From Flavobacteriaceae bacterium LSUCC0859 (GTDB lineage: Bacteria; Bacteroidota; Bacteroidia; Flavobacteriales; Flavobacteriaceae), in assembly GCA_022239325.1 (NCBI GenBank), contig JAKOGP010000003.1:186001-250000 (forward strand): a stretch of 64,000 nucleotides of DNA. The letters run 5' to 3'. This document shows, one piece after another, positions 56,333-64,000 of this stretch. Positions within the stretch are counted from its first letter, which is position 1. The number at the start of each line of letters is the position of its first letter. The translations under genes were made by a program, and so were the position numbers. The notes under the pieces are model-generated. The model had not been told where the DNA came from and searched no databases. It worked only from the letters and a program-made list of their open reading frames with translations.

Positions 56333-56369
56333 GATGGTATATTGTTTAAAATGTCTTTTAGTATTGGGT

Positions 56370-56894
56370 TTAGGACTGAAAATTATGGAGTAAGGAGGAA
56401 ATTTGCATCTCTGATTTTGAAACAGCTATTCTTCCCGATCTCACAAACTGCATAATTCCAAAGGGTTTGAGTTCTTCATATAGCGCGTCTACCTCTGAAC
56501 GTCTACCAGATTTAGAAATCACAAAAAACTCTCTAGAAACCGTTACAATTTGTGCATTACTATCCTTAATTATATTTTGAATCTGACGTTCGTCAAAAAG
56601 TAAATTAGAGGCTACTTTAAAAAGTGCAGACTCCTGATAAATAGTTTCCTCATCGGTATGGGAAAATACTTTAATTACCTCTATTTGCTTTTCAATTTGT
56701 CCTATAATATTTTGAACCCACTTAGAAGTTGTAAAAACAACGATTGTGAATTTAGAAACATTGTCAATCTCTGATTTAGAAACATTTAAACTTTCTATAT
56801 TAATGTGTCGCTTTAAGAATATTCCTGAGATTCTATTGAGCAAACCAACATTGTTTTCTGAATATACAGAGATGGTGTACCAGGCGTTTTCCAT
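56370..56894 (-). CDS. ilvN: Acetolactate synthase small (regulatory) subunit
   Basis: 174 residues. The N-terminal ACT domain (about 4-75) has the usual opening [21 protein letters not shown], where valine binds in relatives and gives feedback inhibition; the C-terminal half (about 90-170) matches the IlvN_C domain. It should activate IlvB and confer valine control. The start follows the ilvB stop by 5 bp, and ilvC begins 37 bp after its end. Confidence 0.94.
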   Translation of the reverse strand: MENAWYTISVYSENNVGLLNRISGIFLKRHINIESLNVSKSEIDNVSKFTIVVFTTSKWVQNIIGQIEKQIEVIKVFSHTDEETIYQESALFKVASNLLFDERQIQNIIKDSNAQIVTVSREFFVISKSGRRSEVDALYEELKPFGIMQFVRSGRIAVSKSEMQISSLLHNFQS

Positions 56895-56899
56895 AATTT

Positions 56900-58597
56900 T
56901 TATTTTAATCTTATTTCTGACACAGAGGCGCCTGTTGGAATCATAGGAAACACATTGTGTTCATTTTCTACACATACCTCTAAAAAGTACGGGCCTTTAT
57001 GAGCAATCATCTCTTCAATGGCAGCGTCTAATGTAGATCTTTCACTTACTCTAGCTGCTTCAATATCATAAGCAGCAGCTATTCTAACAAAGTCTGGATT
57101 ACTCATAATGGTAGAAGCATAGCGGCTCTCGAAGAATAACTCCTGCCATTGTCTTACCATTCCTAGGTGCCCATTGTTAAGCACTAATATTTTTACAGCA
57201 GTATTGTTCTGAAAAATAGTACCAAGTTCTTGAATGGTCATTTGGTAACCACCATCTCCAATAATGGCCACTACCTCTCTCTCAGGAGCACCCATTTTTG
57301 CTCCTATAGCAGCAGGAAGTGCAAACCCCATGGTTCCTAAGCCACCAGAAGTAATATTACTTTTGGTTTGGGTAAATTTGGCATACCTGCAGGCAATCAT
57401 CTGATGCTGCCCAACATCTGTCACTATCACCGCCTTATTTGCTGTCTTCTGGTTGAGAATTTTTATCACTTCTCCCATAGTGAGTCCAGGCTTTGTTGGG
57501 TATAAGTCTCCCTCGATTACAGCCTCATATTCCTGTCTGTCATAGACTTTAAATTCAGACAACCAAGACGTATGGGTGCGGGCTTCCAACAAAGGTAAAA
57601 GGGCACTTAAGCTGGCCTTTGCGTCTCCGAGGACAGCCACTGTAGTTTTTACATTTTTATCTATTTCTGCTGGATCTATGTCTAGGTGAATCACTTTAGC
57701 TTGTTTGGCATAGGTAGCTAAATTGCCTGTAACACGGTCGTCAAATCGCATTCCAACTGCAATTAATACATCACATTCATTAGTGAGCATATTGGGGCCG
57801 TAATTTCCGTGCATGCCAACCATTCCTACATTTAAAGGATGTTCTGTTTCTAAGGCAGATAGCCCAAGAATAGTCCAAGCGGCCGGTATCCCTGTTTTTT
57901 CTACAAAGGCTTTAAAGATAGTTTCTGCCTCGGACAAAATAACCCCCTGTCCAAAAACAATGAAAGGTTTTTTGGCGGTATTGATAAGTTGTGCAGCAGC
58001 TTTAAGGCTACTCTCGCTGGCTGTAGGAACTGGCTTATAGCTTCTTATATGGTGACAGGGCTGGTAATGAAAGTCCAGCATGTCAAACTGTGCGTTTTTA
58101 GTAATGTCTATTAAGACAGGTCCTGGCCTACCAGATTTGGCTATATAAAAAGCCTTGGCTAAAACTTCAGGAATTTCAGAGGCTTTGGTAATCTGATAAT
58201 TCCATTTAGTTACTGGGGTAGAAATTCCAATGATATCTGTTTCCTGAAAGGCATCTGTTCCCAAAAGGTGTCTCCCTACCTGTCCTGTAATACAGATCAT
58301 GGGGGTAGAGTCAATTTGTGCATCGGCCAAGCCAGTAACAAGGTTAGTGGCGCCAGGCCCAGAGGTAGCTATAGCAACTCCTACTTTACCGCTTACTCTG
58401 GCATACCCTTGTGCTGCATGTGTGGCACCTTGCTCATGTCTTGTTAAGATGTGAGTGAGCCGGTCCTGAAACTTATACAACTCATCGTAAACAGGCATGA
58501 TGGCCCCTCCTGGATAGCCGTAAATTAGATCTACGCCCTCTGCCAAAAGGCAGTGAATAATAGCTTCTGCCCCTGAGATATGTAATTGTTTTTCCAT
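56900..58597 (-). CDS. ilvB: Acetolactate synthase large (catalytic) subunit
   Basis: 565 residues of a ThDP enzyme that condenses pyruvate with pyruvate or 2-oxobutyrate. Landmarks: GYPGGAIMPVYDEL (about 24-37), RHEQGATHAAQGYAR with the catalytic Glu (about 54-68), the FAD-binding stretch around GMHGNYGPNMLT (near 262), and the Mg2+/ThDP motif GDGGYQMTIQE ending at LNNGHLG (about 440-472). Second gene of the ilv unit, 11 bp after ilvD. Confidence 0.96.
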   Translation of the reverse strand: MEKQLHISGAEAIIHCLLAEGVDLIYGYPGGAIMPVYDELYKFQDRLTHILTRHEQGATHAAQGYARVSGKVGVAIATSGPGATNLVTGLADAQIDSTPMICITGQVGRHLLGTDAFQETDIIGISTPVTKWNYQITKASEIPEVLAKAFYIAKSGRPGPVLIDITKNAQFDMLDFHYQPCHHIRSYKPVPTASESSLKAAAQLINTAKKPFIVFGQGVILSEAETIFKAFVEKTGIPAAWTILGLSALETEHPLNVGMVGMHGNYGPNMLTNECDVLIAVGMRFDDRVTGNLATYAKQAKVIHLDIDPAEIDKNVKTTVAVLGDAKASLSALLPLLEARTHTSWLSEFKVYDRQEYEAVIEGDLYPTKPGLTMGEVIKILNQKTANKAVIVTDVGQHQMIACRYAKFTQTKSNITSGGLGTMGFALPAAIGAKMGAPEREVVAIIGDGGYQMTIQELGTIFQNNTAVKILVLNNGHLGMVRQWQELFFESRYASTIMSNPDFVRIAAAYDIEAARVSERSTLDAAIEEMIAHKGPYFLEVCVENEHNVFPMIPTGASVSEIRLK

Positions 58598-58608
58598 TTT
58601 TAGAAAAA

Positions 58609-60297
58609 TTAATCTTTAAACACATCTGTCACGCAACCCAGAGAAGCGGAAGAGACAATGTTTGCATATTTATATAAACTTCCCCTTTGAACTTTTAATT
58701 TCGGGGCTTTCCAACTGGCCTGTCTCGCTTTTAAATCCTTGGGGTCAATCGCTACTTCAATGGTGTTATTTAAAGCGTCTATAGTTATGAGATCTCCGTC
58801 CTTAACTAAGCCTATTAAACCTCCAACTTGTGCTTCTGGTGCTACGTGACCCACGACAAATCCATGGGTTCCACCGGAAAAACGACCATCTGTAATTAAG
58901 GCCACATCTTTACCCAGGCCCGCACCCATAATGGCTGCAGTAGGTTTTAACATTTCTGGCATACCCGGGCCGCCCTTAGGACCTTCGTAGCGAATGACCA
59001 CCACATCTCCTTTTTTAACCTCTCCCCTTTTTATACCATCATTGGCTAAAAATTCTCCTTCGTACACTTTGGCTGGACCTTTGAAGTATAAGCCTTCTTT
59101 TCCTGTAATTTTTGCAACAGCACCCTCACTAGCTAAATTTCCATATAAAATTCTAATATGTCCGGTTTCTTTTATTGGAGCATTTAAAGGTTTAATAATA
59201 TCTTGTCCTGGTTGTAGATTTGGAACTTTGGCTAGATTTTCTGCAATAGTTTTTCCGGTAACTGTGAGACAATCTCCGTGGAGCATTCCTTCTTCTAGCA
59301 TAAACTTCATTACTGCTGGTATACCTCCAATGTTGTGAACATCTTCCATTAAATACTTTCCGCTGGGTTTCAGGTCTGCCAAAAATGGAGTGCTTTCAGA
59401 TATTCTAGTAAAATCCTCCAGACTAAAATCAATACCTGCCGTGTGGGCTATGGCTAAGAAATGCAATACCGCGTTGGTGGAACCTCCCAAAACAATAATG
59501 AGACGCACCGCGTTTTCTAATGATTTTTTAGTGATGATGTCCAAAGGCTTAATATCCTGTTCTATAAGCAATTTAAGTGCGGCTCCTGAGGCCTCACTAT
59601 CTGCCTTTTTGTCTGCTCCAGTGGCTGGATTGGAGGAATTATAGGGTAAGGCCATCCCCAAAGCCTCTATAGCACTAGCCATGGTGTTGGCCGTATACAT
59701 ACCTCCACAGGCACCAGCACCAGGGCAGGCATTTTCTATGACTTCTGAATAGGCTTTTTCATCTATTTTTCCGGCCACTTTTTCTCCCCATGCCTCAAAA
59801 GCAGACACCACGTCTAATTTTTTTCCGCCAGAACAGCCAGAGGCAATAGTGCCACCGTACACTAAAATGGAAGGTCTATTGAGACGAATCATAGCCATTA
59901 GGGCGCCTGGCATGTTTTTATCACAGCCCACAATAGTGGCTAGACCATCGTAATTCATAGCCTGGACCACGGTTTCCATAGAGTCTGCTATCACATCTCT
60001 AGAGGGAAGCGAGTACCGCATGCCAAAGGTTCCCATAGAAATTCCGTCACTTACCCCAATGGTATTAAAGATAAGGCCTGTTAAATTAGAAGCCTGAACC
60101 CCTTTTTTTACATAAGTGGCCAATTCATTCAAGTGCATATTACAGGGGTTCCCCTCGTAACCGGTACTCCCAATACCAATCATGGGTTTTTTTAAATCTT
60201 CCTTAGACAGCCCAATAGCGTGAAGCATGGCTTGTGCCGCAGGCTGTGTGGGGTCTTGTGTAACGTTCTTGCTATATTTATTAAGTTCTCTTGCCAT
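58609..60297 (-). CDS. ilvD: Dihydroxy-acid dehydratase
   Basis: 562 residues. Dehydrates dihydroxy acids to 2-oxoisovalerate and 2-oxo-3-methylvalerate. Fe-S ligands are the Cys in [11 protein letters not shown] (about residue 53), VGCDKNMPG (about 125) and [15 protein letters not shown] (about 197); [20 protein letters not shown] lies near the C-terminus. First gene of ilvDBNC. A perfect -7 box lies 32 nt upstream of the ATG, and a 12-codon open frame in between is probably accidental. Confidence 0.96.
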   Translation of the reverse strand: MARELNKYSKNVTQDPTQPAAQAMLHAIGLSKEDLKKPMIGIGSTGYEGNPCNMHLNELATYVKKGVQASNLTGLIFNTIGVSDGISMGTFGMRYSLPSRDVIADSMETVVQAMNYDGLATIVGCDKNMPGALMAMIRLNRPSILVYGGTIASGCSGGKKLDVVSAFEAWGEKVAGKIDEKAYSEVIENACPGAGACGGMYTANTMASAIEALGMALPYNSSNPATGADKKADSEASGAALKLLIEQDIKPLDIITKKSLENAVRLIIVLGGSTNAVLHFLAIAHTAGIDFSLEDFTRISESTPFLADLKPSGKYLMEDVHNIGGIPAVMKFMLEEGMLHGDCLTVTGKTIAENLAKVPNLQPGQDIIKPLNAPIKETGHIRILYGNLASEGAVAKITGKEGLYFKGPAKVYEGEFLANDGIKRGEVKKGDVVVIRYEGPKGGPGMPEMLKPTAAIMGAGLGKDVALITDGRFSGGTHGFVVGHVAPEAQVGGLIGLVKDGDLITIDALNNTIEVAIDPKDLKARQASWKAPKLKVQRGSLYKYANIVSSASLGCVTDVFKD

Positions 60298-60329
60298 AGT
60301 AGCAGAATCTAATTGTCTGGTTTAACTAC

Positions 60330-60337
60330 CAAATATA
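60330..60337 (-). promoter_or_regulatory. -7 promoter box of the ilvDBNC unit
   Basis: The minus strand reads TATATTTG, a perfect TAnnTTTG, ending 32 nt before the ilvD ATG at 60297. No clear -33 TTTG precedes it at the usual distance. Confidence 0.55.
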
Positions 60338-60462
60338 AACTATTCATGAGCCTAGACTTTTGAACATAAAGACAGGGGCTGCATTCAAGTCATTTATTTA
60401 AATGATAAATATCTGCTATTCAGTGTATTAAAATCATTTTTTTATCATATTCAATTGTAAGA

Positions 60463-60483
60463 AGCGAGAAGAATCTTTTCGCT
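60463..60483. promoter_or_regulatory. 21-nt inverted repeat in the ilvD upstream region
   Basis: AGCGAGAAGA and TCTTTTCGCT pair over ten positions with one G-T around a single A. It is not followed by Ts in either direction, so it is not an ordinary terminator. It may be an operator for ilvD or for the divergent gene at 60580. The remaining intergenic DNA (60298-60579) is AT-rich without other recognised elements. Confidence 0.35.
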
Positions 60484-60579
60484 AAAAAAAAGTTTGATTG
60501 CTGTTTATCGATAATATGTGCCGTTAATCCTTTGAGTGTATCAACAGCACACATTTATCTTACATTGTAAAAAAAAACA

Positions 60580-61005
60580 ATGATTTGCTTTGAATGTGGA
60601 AATAAAATCTCTGATGATTTTAGATCAAATGGAACTTTTGGTGTTTTTTTATGTGAAACACATCAAAACATTATGGATGTTGTATTGAAAAAGTTAGGGG
60701 GACATTCGGATATAGGCAGGTTTTACTTTGCCTTAAAAAAATTAGGCCTAGATCCATTTATTGGCTGGTGGAACGGAGAGAGGCATGTACCTATTGCTAT
60801 TGGAAGGTACAGACTCAATTTGGAATTTTATGACACTAACTTGCCCCACGACCATAGCCTGGCTTTAAAAAGACAGCAAATAGAGTCTTATGACCACCAG
60901 CGTCAGTTTATATGCCTTCATATTCCTTTGGCATTATTAGAGGATCATTTAACACATACGGCCTTGCTCATTCACAACATTCACGAAGGATTGAGAGCCT
61001 ATTAA
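60580..61005 (+). CDS. Uncharacterised protein with N-terminal CxxC...CxxH zinc-ribbon-like motif
   Basis: 141 residues, soluble, not recognised. Cys3, Cys6, Cys25 and His28 form a possible zinc ribbon (CFEC and CETH). After a helical stretch (30-55), residues about 60-115 read WNGERHVPIAIGRYRLNLEFYD, then LKRQQIESYDHQRQFICLHIP; a strand, an acidic strand end (NLEFYD) and a strand after a Lys/Arg-rich helix recall Vsr- or DUF559-like nuclease folds, but no catalytic triad can be confirmed by eye. Its start lies in a CATTGT/ACAATG inverted repeat. It converges on the YifB gene with a 6-bp gap. Confidence 0.65.
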   Translation: MICFECGNKISDDFRSNGTFGVFLCETHQNIMDVVLKKLGGHSDIGRFYFALKKLGLDPFIGWWNGERHVPIAIGRYRLNLEFYDTNLPHDHSLALKRQQIESYDHQRQFICLHIPLALLEDHLTHTALLIHNIHEGLRAY

Positions 61006-61011
61006 AAAAAA

Positions 61012-62535
61012 CTATGCCCTGTACTGTATGGCCTCTGCCAAATGGACAGATAATATAGCTTCGCTCCCCTCTAAGTCTGCAATAGTTCTAGAAACTTTAA
61101 GTATTCTATCATAAGCTCTAGCAGAAAGACCCAGCTGTTTCATTGCTGTTTTTAATAAAGCTTTAGAAGCCTCGTTTACCCCACAATACTGAACCACCAT
61201 ACCGTGATGCATTTGCGCATTGTGAAAACAATCTTTATCATTTTTAAATCTTTGAGATTGAATTTCTCTCGCTTTTATCACACGTTTCAGAATCTGATCA
61301 CTAGACTCTGAAAGCTCTGTTTCACTTAGAGACTCAAAACTTAGTGGCTGTACTTCTATGTGGAGATCTATTCTATCCAAGAGAGGGCCAGAGACCTTAG
61401 ACAGGTACCTATTTACAGAAGAGGCAGAGTCTGAAAAGGACTCCGAATCGCTTTTAAAGTAACCACTGGGACTGGGATTCATACTGGCTACCAACATAAA
61501 ACTTGCTGGATAAGAAATACTGTATTTAGCTCTTGAAATTGTAATGGTTCTATCTTCTAGGGGCTGCCTAAGCACCTCTAAAACCCCTTTTTTAAATTCT
61601 GGTAATTCATCTAAAAAAAGCACCCCATTATGTGCCAATGAAATTTCTCCTGGTTGAGGAAAACTACCACCACCCACTAAGGCCACGTCAGAAATAGTAT
61701 GATGGGGGCTTCTAAATGGTCTAGATTGCAAAAGCCCTGATGTATCTAGCAATCCAGCTACGGAGTGAATTTTGGTGGTTTCTAATGCTTCCTCAAAAGA
61801 CATGGGTGGCAGTATCGTTGGCATTCGTTTGGCCAGCATGGTTTTACCGGCTCCCGGTGGTCCAATGAGGAGTATATTGTGCCCCCCGGCAGCTGCAATT
61901 TCCATACATCGCTTTACCCCTTCCTGACCTTTTACTTCACTAAAACAAAGTTTTCGTTTGGTTGGATTGCTGGCTGGTGTATTGGACAGAGAAATTTCAG
62001 AAATAGGTGCTAAGGTCTGTTGTTTGTTTTTGGAGGAAACAAATTCTATAACCTCGTTAATATGACTCACGCCAAACACCTGAATGCCGCGAACAACGCT
62101 GGCTTCTAGGGCATTTTCTGCAGGCACTATTAAGCCCTTAAATCCCTCTTCTACAGCCTGAATAGCCATGGCTAACACCCCTTTTACAGCCAAAATACTA
62201 CCATCCAAGGATAGTTCTCCCATCATGATGTATTTACCAATATCTGGAGCTTTTAACTGAGCAGAGGCAGTAAGAATTCCTAAAGCTAAGGTAAGATCAT
62301 AGGCTGCCCCTTCTTTTTTTAGAGCTGCAGGGGCCATATTAATGGTTATTTTCTTTCCAGGTATTTTATATCCATTATTTAAAAGGGCAGCCGCTATGCG
62401 ATAGTGACTCTCCTTTACAGCGTTGTCTGGTAAACCCACTAAATGATATCCAATCCCTATGGCAACATGTACCTCTACCGTGATAGTTTCTGCTAAAACG
62501 CCAAAAACAGCACTTCCATAGACTTTTGCTAACAT
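61012..62535 (-). CDS. YifB/ComM family Mg-chelatase-like AAA+ ATPase
   Basis: 507 residues. An N-terminal ChlI-like/Lon-S5-like domain (about 1-175, opening VYGSAVFGVLAETITVEV) leads to an AAA+ core with Walker A GPPGAGKT (225-232) and Walker B VLFLDELPEF (about 309-318), and a C-terminal Mg_chelatase_C domain (about 405-505) ending in the helices LSARAYDRILKVSRTIADL. In Vibrio and Haemophilus the hexameric ComM helicase drives branch migration during natural transformation. No other competence gene is near. Family members exist in many non-competent species, so a general recombination role is as likely. Confidence 0.93.
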   Translation of the reverse strand: MLAKVYGSAVFGVLAETITVEVHVAIGIGYHLVGLPDNAVKESHYRIAAALLNNGYKIPGKKITINMAPAALKKEGAAYDLTLALGILTASAQLKAPDIGKYIMMGELSLDGSILAVKGVLAMAIQAVEEGFKGLIVPAENALEASVVRGIQVFGVSHINEVIEFVSSKNKQQTLAPISEISLSNTPASNPTKRKLCFSEVKGQEGVKRCMEIAAAGGHNILLIGPPGAGKTMLAKRMPTILPPMSFEEALETTKIHSVAGLLDTSGLLQSRPFRSPHHTISDVALVGGGSFPQPGEISLAHNGVLFLDELPEFKKGVLEVLRQPLEDRTITISRAKYSISYPASFMLVASMNPSPSGYFKSDSESFSDSASSVNRYLSKVSGPLLDRIDLHIEVQPLSFESLSETELSESSDQILKRVIKAREIQSQRFKNDKDCFHNAQMHHGMVVQYCGVNEASKALLKTAMKQLGLSARAYDRILKVSRTIADLEGSEAILSVHLAEAIQYRA

Positions 62536-62657
62536 AAACTTAGTTTAGCACTTAAAGTATGAAAAACCTCTGCTTGTAGGTACTCCAATCTATGAACAGC
62601 ACTTTATTTGTGAGCAACGGCAAATAAAGTGGGGAACTTTCTCAAAACTTTGGGGTC

Positions 62658-62718
62658 TTAAGATCAATATTTCAAATTGCTCCTTAAGGTTTTAAGACCA
62701 ATATTTTAGATTGCTCCT
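62658..62718. repeat. Imperfect tandem duplication across a stop codon
   Basis: Two 27-nt copies, 62658-62684 and 62692-62718, differ at only three positions and start 34 bp apart. The second holds the last codons of the penicillin acylase gene on the minus strand; the first lies over and just beyond its stop. The period is not a multiple of three, so the outer copy is out of frame. Confidence 0.7.
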
Positions 62719-64000
62719 CTATGCTTTGCTTGTGTAGCAGCATAGGTCTCATTGCGCCTTTATTGTACAACAAGGCCTGGTCTTTGTAATGTGGGCTAAA
62801 CGGATTTCCAGACTGACCAGTGGGAAGTATACCCATACTCCGTTCTATTTGTGAGAAATCGATAACTCTTCTAGTGGAGGGCCCCATAGTGGCCTGAAAA
62901 CCGCCTTGCTCGGTGTAGTTAAAGCCTATATTATTAATGACTTCTTTAGAACCAGCACTAGGAAATGGACCCACATTAAAAAAAGAACGCAGGGCTGCAA
63001 TTTTTCCAATGGGATGTTCGTGTTCTAAGGTGTGAATACGGCTCCATTTCCACTGCGATGGATTGGATCCAAAATGGCTACTCAGGTCTTCAAAAGCCGT
63101 TAAAAAGGCCTGATACACCAGTATATCCTTAGTTTCCAATTCCGGAGTATTGGCTTGGTCAAACCAAACACTTTCCTCCATCGCTATCATGGGTGCAATA
63201 AGTCTCTTAAAGAAATGAGTGCTTTGCATGGCCTTAAATCTATCTACACCCAATTCATCTTCAAATACATTTTTCAGAAAATAGTATTCCCATTTGTGAA
63301 ATAAGGCTGCTGCAGTTTGTTCCAAACCATAGCTTCCATCCCAGCTTTCTATATTTTCTATAGCTTCTTGCTGTGCTATACTAAGTGGGGGGGTCAAAAT
63401 TTTCTGAGCCCTCATACTCTTCATAAAATGCTTCACCAAATCTGGGTTTACAGCAGAGGTATGGTCTGTGATCATTTCAGATACAGAATTTATGTCCCAA
63501 TTGTCTTTAGCCAATAATAGGTTGTTAATCCTTTTGGCTCTATTTTCTGGCAAATAATAGCCAGGATATGTTTTTCCTGACACAGGCTGTGGTGCATTAT
63601 TGGCAGAGTATACATAGTCCCAAGGCGGATTTTCTGAGCTGGGATTTTCTGAAAAAGGGAGATAGCTTATTTTCTCCTGTGAGGCGTCTCTCCCATCTAA
63701 AATAAATTTTGAAGAAACACCTTCCGGCAAATCGTATAAGGCAGCTGTAGCCCACCAAGCAATATTTCCTTGGGCGTCTCCATACATTACATTGAGTCCT
63801 GGAGCGTGAATGCCGCTTAAAGCATTTTTAAAGTCTAACATACCTCTAGCATGAGAAATGCGATAAAGCGATTGTAATACCTCATTAGACTTTTGGGTAT
63901 ATACCCAAGACATACTAATGGGTTGGGTGTTATTTACACCAGCCACAATGTCATTCATTATTGGGCCATGCACCGTTTGTTTTACCAAATAGTTTACAGG
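62684..64000 (-). CDS. Penicillin acylase family protein (partial, 5' end outside window)
   Basis: The frame is open from the right edge (PVNYLVKQTVHGPIMND) to a TAA at 62684, about 438 residues, the C-terminal two-thirds of the beta chain. Sequences such as TVHGPIMNDI, GDAQGNIAWWATA and YVYSANNAPQPV, with the Asn of the oxyanion hole, fit penicillin acylase-like Ntn hydrolases; the N-terminal Ser of the beta chain lies outside the window. Members often degrade acyl-homoserine lactones or other amides rather than penicillin. Ends HKQSIEEQSKILVLKP, in the duplicated segment. The 148 bp between it and yifB hold only that repeat. Confidence 0.88.
   Translation of the reverse strand, partial: PVNYLVKQTVHGPIMNDIVAGVNNTQPISMSWVYTQKSNEVLQSLYRISHARGMLDFKNALSGIHAPGLNVMYGDAQGNIAWWATAALYDLPEGVSSKFILDGRDASQEKISYLPFSENPSSENPPWDYVYSANNAPQPVSGKTYPGYYLPENRAKRINNLLLAKDNWDINSVSEMITDHTSAVNPDLVKHFMKSMRAQKILTPPLSIAQQEAIENIESWDGSYGLEQTAAALFHKWEYYFLKNVFEDELGVDRFKAMQSTHFFKRLIAPMIAMEESVWFDQANTPELETKDILVYQAFLTAFEDLSSHFGSNPSQWKWSRIHTLEHEHPIGKIAALRSFFNVGPFPSAGSKEVINNIGFNYTEQGGFQATMGPSTRRVIDFSQIERSMGILPTGQSGNPFSPHYKDQALLYNKGAMRPMLLHKQSIEEQSKILVLKP

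Noticed and set aside
60309-60347. Twelve-codon open frame ([12 protein letters not shown]) just before ilvD, like a branched-chain leader peptide
   Set aside because: The perfect -7 promoter box at 60330-60337 lies inside it, so its start codon would not be transcribed; no attenuator hairpins follow.
60572-60585. CATTGT/ACAATG inverted repeat around the start codon at 60580 as a translational switch
   Set aside because: Only six base pairs around an A-tract; too weak and AT-rich to support a claim.
1-64000. CRISPR arrays, rRNA, tRNA and insertion sequences
   Set aside because: Reading both strands by eye I saw no regularly spaced repeats, no cloverleaf-like segments with a GGTTCGAA-type arm and no transposase genes.

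Overview
The window is AT-rich chromosomal DNA from a member of the Bacteroidota, most probably a Flavobacteriaceae-like marine or soil flavobacterium. Supporting signs are perfect TAnnTTTG -7 promoter boxes a short distance upstream of many genes, weak or absent Shine-Dalgarno sequences, several TTG starts, and typical Bacteroidota proteins: fused E1 2-oxoacid dehydrogenases, a DUF4369/thioredoxin lipoprotein, a MutS2 without Smr domain, a long class II-type IlvC, and a gluzincin-like protein with a beta-barrel-like C-terminus. I see no rRNA, tRNA, CRISPR array, insertion sequence or prophage. It reads as a dense housekeeping region.

Layout. 1-2.9 kb: a TetR regulator with its own operator, co-transcribed with a peptide/drug-type ABC exporter that runs off the left edge, followed by an SPFH lipoprotein and a small partner. 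2.9-8.7 kb: LysR regulator, orphan lpxD, DMT transporter, PepSY-TM protein, fused branched-chain-type E1. 8.7-12.6 kb: Fe(II)/2OG-type oxygenase, SUI1/YciH, DUF1835 protein coupled to a nucleoside phosphorylase, ung. 12.7-19.4 kb: mutS2, DUF1704 metallopeptidase, DAACS symporter, aroC, LpxH-like phosphoesterase. 19.4-29.8 kb: giant FAD/Fe-S oxidoreductase, thioredoxin lipoprotein, rhomboid, LpxL-like acyltransferase, glmM, acpH-ggt, and a LexA-like S24 repressor. 29.9-36.3 kb: uvrA, a LOG protein and a degenerate M1-like protein in one unit. 36.5-50 kb: second fused E1, holA, orphan HSDR_N nuclease domain, GT2, OmpA lipoprotein, Sua5, UvrD, M20 amidohydrolase, patatin, recG. 50.1-60.3 kb: branched-chain amino acid block, leuCD-leuA/cimA-like-leuB on the plus strand converging on ilvDBNC on the minus strand. 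60.5-64 kb: an unrecognised zinc-ribbon protein, YifB/ComM ATPase and the C-terminal part of a penicillin acylase.

Themes. DNA repair is well represented (ung, mutS2, uvrA, uvrD, recG, holA nearby). Envelope biogenesis is scattered through the window (lpxD, LpxH-like, LpxL-like, glmM, OmpA lipoprotein). The ilv and leu units together encode most of valine/isoleucine/leucine synthesis from pyruvate; ilvA, ilvE and a second leuA are not here. Convergent gene pairs either share a clear hairpin terminator or end within a few bases of each other, sometimes overlapping.

The most interesting items are regulatory: a perfect palindrome lying exactly between the promoter boxes of the TetR operon; an intact self-cleaving-type S24 repressor divergent from uvrA with a pair of operator-like sites; and a 27-nt perfect palindrome that encodes the last residues and the stop codons of two convergent genes at once. 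I found no clear new multi-gene system; the unexplained proteins (2579-2857, 60580-61005, the DUF1835 protein) are the best candidates for novelty.
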